From Syngnathus acus (Eukaryota > Chordata > Actinopteri > Syngnathiformes > Syngnathidae): a stretch of 64,000 nucleotides of DNA. Position 1 is the stretch's first letter; each line of letters begins with the position of its first letter. The stretch lies in assembly GCF_901709675.1 (NCBI RefSeq), contig NC_051105.1, positions 1,922,001 to 1,986,000 on the forward strand, written 5' to 3'. The notes under the pieces were generated by a model that did not search any database, was not told where the DNA came from, and worked only from the letters and a program-made list of their open reading frames with translations. A program made the position numbers and the translations under genes. Below are positions 49,126 to 64,000 of this stretch, piece by piece.

Positions 49126-50968
49126 TTCTCACTTACAACATGCTGCTTATTCGTATTATTTACCTGTTTTAATCATTACCTGTTTTATCACGGATTAAAA
49201 GTGATGATGATGATGATGAATGTGGAACGTCGATGGCCAGGTTTCCCCGTCCTACGTCGGGGCGGGTCCCTGAACGCAGCACGGCCAAGCTCTCGGAGAG
49301 GTGGATTTACGGCAAGTTTGAGGAGAATGAAATGCTTTTTCTTTTTTTCGGCACAAAAGTTTGTTCTTGGGATTGAGCAAACCTTGTGAGGTTTATCCCC
49401 AACATCACAAGTTTTGAGTGTGATAGCCCAATATGATCAAGGAGTCGAAAGGCCACCCTATCTAGATAATTAGGAGAAACTAGAAATTCTCAAAATCAAA
49501 ATATGATACAAATAAAGTCGAAATTGTGAAAATAAAGTCACAAATTATGTGAATACTGGTCAGGTGTCATTTTACAAGCAACGAAAAGCTCTTTTACTAA
49601 TCATTACAACTTTACTGTCATAGTACTACGACTATCTTTGTAATACCTCAACTGAATTCTTGACTTTATGGAACTTAACGAGTTTGTCGAAAGATTACAA
49701 CTTCATTCATGGAACAGTACAACTTTCCAACTAATTTCTGGTAATTCTACACGTTTTGCAACGCCGGGTCAAGTGCTACGGTTTTATCCTAATTTGAACA
49801 TTTTAAGAATGATGGTTGACAATCTGCAGAAGCAATCGAACTTCCTCATCAGTATTCTAGTGTCTTCACTAATCCCTCACTTATGACTGGCAAGATGATG
49901 TGGTGTGTCCATGTTACTTATTTTATAAAAATATCATGTACTTGCGAAAGCATTTTTTTTCTTGTTTTCTGCAAACTATCAAATGTGGCTGAGGCAATCC
50001 CGACACCTCTGATTTGAGTTTGGTTTTTGTTTTTCTCAATGGGGGGGGTGCCCCCTCTTTGTGGCCTTTCATATTTGTTGTTACTGCACTTGTGTTCTTT
50101 TTTGACTGTTGGAGGAGCAGAAAGCAAAACTATATATCTTTGTTTAAAAACAAAAACCATACACACCAATTTTCCCTTATCGCGATCCCCAAAAACATTT
50201 GGGGGAACAAAGTTTGATGGTCTGACCCTTTAAAAGGACAACAAAAAGCTTTAAACAAGTGTGAGTATTTTCTTTAGGGTTACAAAGTGATGACTGACAA
50301 TCGTTGACTGTTTTTTTTTTTTTTTTTTTTAAATGTATGTCATGTATGTATTTGTACCCCCCAAGGAGCATATGTAATGTATATTAATCGTGAATTTATA
50401 TTTATACAGATATACATATTTTTTGTATCTTTCCCACCTCCCTACTTCACCTTCCTTTCTTACCCACTGTGCTAATGTCCAAAATTCTATGCAGTATTAT
50501 TATTATTACTATCAAGGTGACTTTTTTCTTTTCTACATTTATGTATGAACTGAGATTTTGTCAATGCCGTTGCCTGTTTTGTTTGTGTCCAATGTAATGT
50601 ATAAATTAAATTAACCCATGTGGACTCCTGTCTACTTCTTGTTATGCACACAGTCATCAATACATCCAATATTTTATATTAAAATTGGATACTATGTAAA
50701 AAACAATCTTCATGGAAACATAATATCTATTAGGGATGATTCATATTCACGTAATAGACGTACAACTAAATGATTATGATTCATACATAACCTAAAAATT
50801 ATAAAGAAGTGTATACTGTATATTTACTTGACAGTTGTTTGTCAATAAGTGGCGGTTTGGTAGAGAGAATAGTTGCAGTTTTATGAGTTTTTAAAAAGTA
50901 ATAGTTGTTTCTAAAGGATAGTTTCGGGAATTGTTGTGTTACTGGAAGTTATTTTGAGGTGTATGGTT

Positions 50969-50986
50969 ACCCACAATGCCTCGCGC
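50969..50986 (+). promoter_or_regulatory. xpo4: ZNF143/STAF-like site in the xpo4 promoter
   Basis: ACCCACAATGCCTCGCGC fits the ZNF143 core CCCACAATGCAYYGCG closely and sits about 30 bases before the xpo4 ATG, within a CpG-rich stretch without a TATA box. Confidence 0.5.
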
Positions 50987-51016
50987 GGGTGCGTCATCTT
51001 CGAGGGCCCGGCATCC

Positions 51017-64000
<12,984 letters not shown>

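Larger units (their letters stand above)
48457..51016. other. lats2 3' flank and xpo4 promoter
   Basis: AT-rich 3' UTR and spacer containing a GT microsatellite at 49103-49125 and a GAT run at 49202-49218. A degenerate low-complexity area with AATAAAGTC units lies around 49500-49700. The xpo4 promoter occupies the last 100 bases. No gene recognised. Confidence 0.5.

Noticed and set aside
49480-49700. Possible inverted-repeat element with AATAAAGTC units
   Set aside because: Looks like a decayed simple repeat; I could not define ends, duplication or copies from the sequence alone.

Overview
The window is vertebrate nuclear DNA, almost certainly from a teleost fish. It has many short GT-AG introns, GC-rich exons in AT-rich flanks, long dinucleotide and CATC microsatellites, small MITEs, and proteins close to human orthologues. 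One gene belongs to the fish HCN-like (HCNL) channel family. The species cannot be named from the sequence. All gene models were assembled by hand from splice signals, reading phase and remembered family sequences. No database search was run.

Layout, left to right. (1) 0.5-9.9 kb: hao2 (+), a KLHL9/KLHL13-like BTB-Kelch gene (+, 5' end unresolved) and hsd3b (+). hao2 beside hsd3b matches the human 1p12 neighbourhood. (2) 11.0-19.8 kb: pla1a (+), popdc2 (-) and cox17 (-), the human 3q13.33 cluster. (3) 22.6-26.4 kb: an HCN-like channel (+) whose S4 has Met in place of an Arg and whose pore lacks the GYG filter. These are hallmarks of the fish HCNL proton channels. (4) 27.7-64 kb: ska3 (+), an intronless unidentified 665-residue gene (-), a THAP-plus-DDE transposase-derived gene (+), lats2 (+) and the 5' 60% or so of xpo4 (+, running off the right edge). 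ska3, lats2 and xpo4 are neighbours at human 13q12.11.

The genes do not form one pathway. They include peroxisomal 2-hydroxyacid oxidation (hao2), steroid synthesis (hsd3b), secreted phospholipase (pla1a), cAMP-binding muscle membrane protein (popdc2), copper delivery to cytochrome oxidase (cox17), kinetochore-microtubule coupling (ska3), Hippo kinase (lats2) and nuclear transport (xpo4).

The most notable observations are: the proton-channel-like HCNL gene with altered S4, filter and cyclic-nucleotide site; a U12-type AT-AC intron in xpo4; a transposase-derived THAP gene that seems to have lost a catalytic Asp; an orphan gene with a duplicated amphipathic helix, one copy fitting the PKA RII-anchoring pattern; and four MITEs, two of them with exact target-site duplications.
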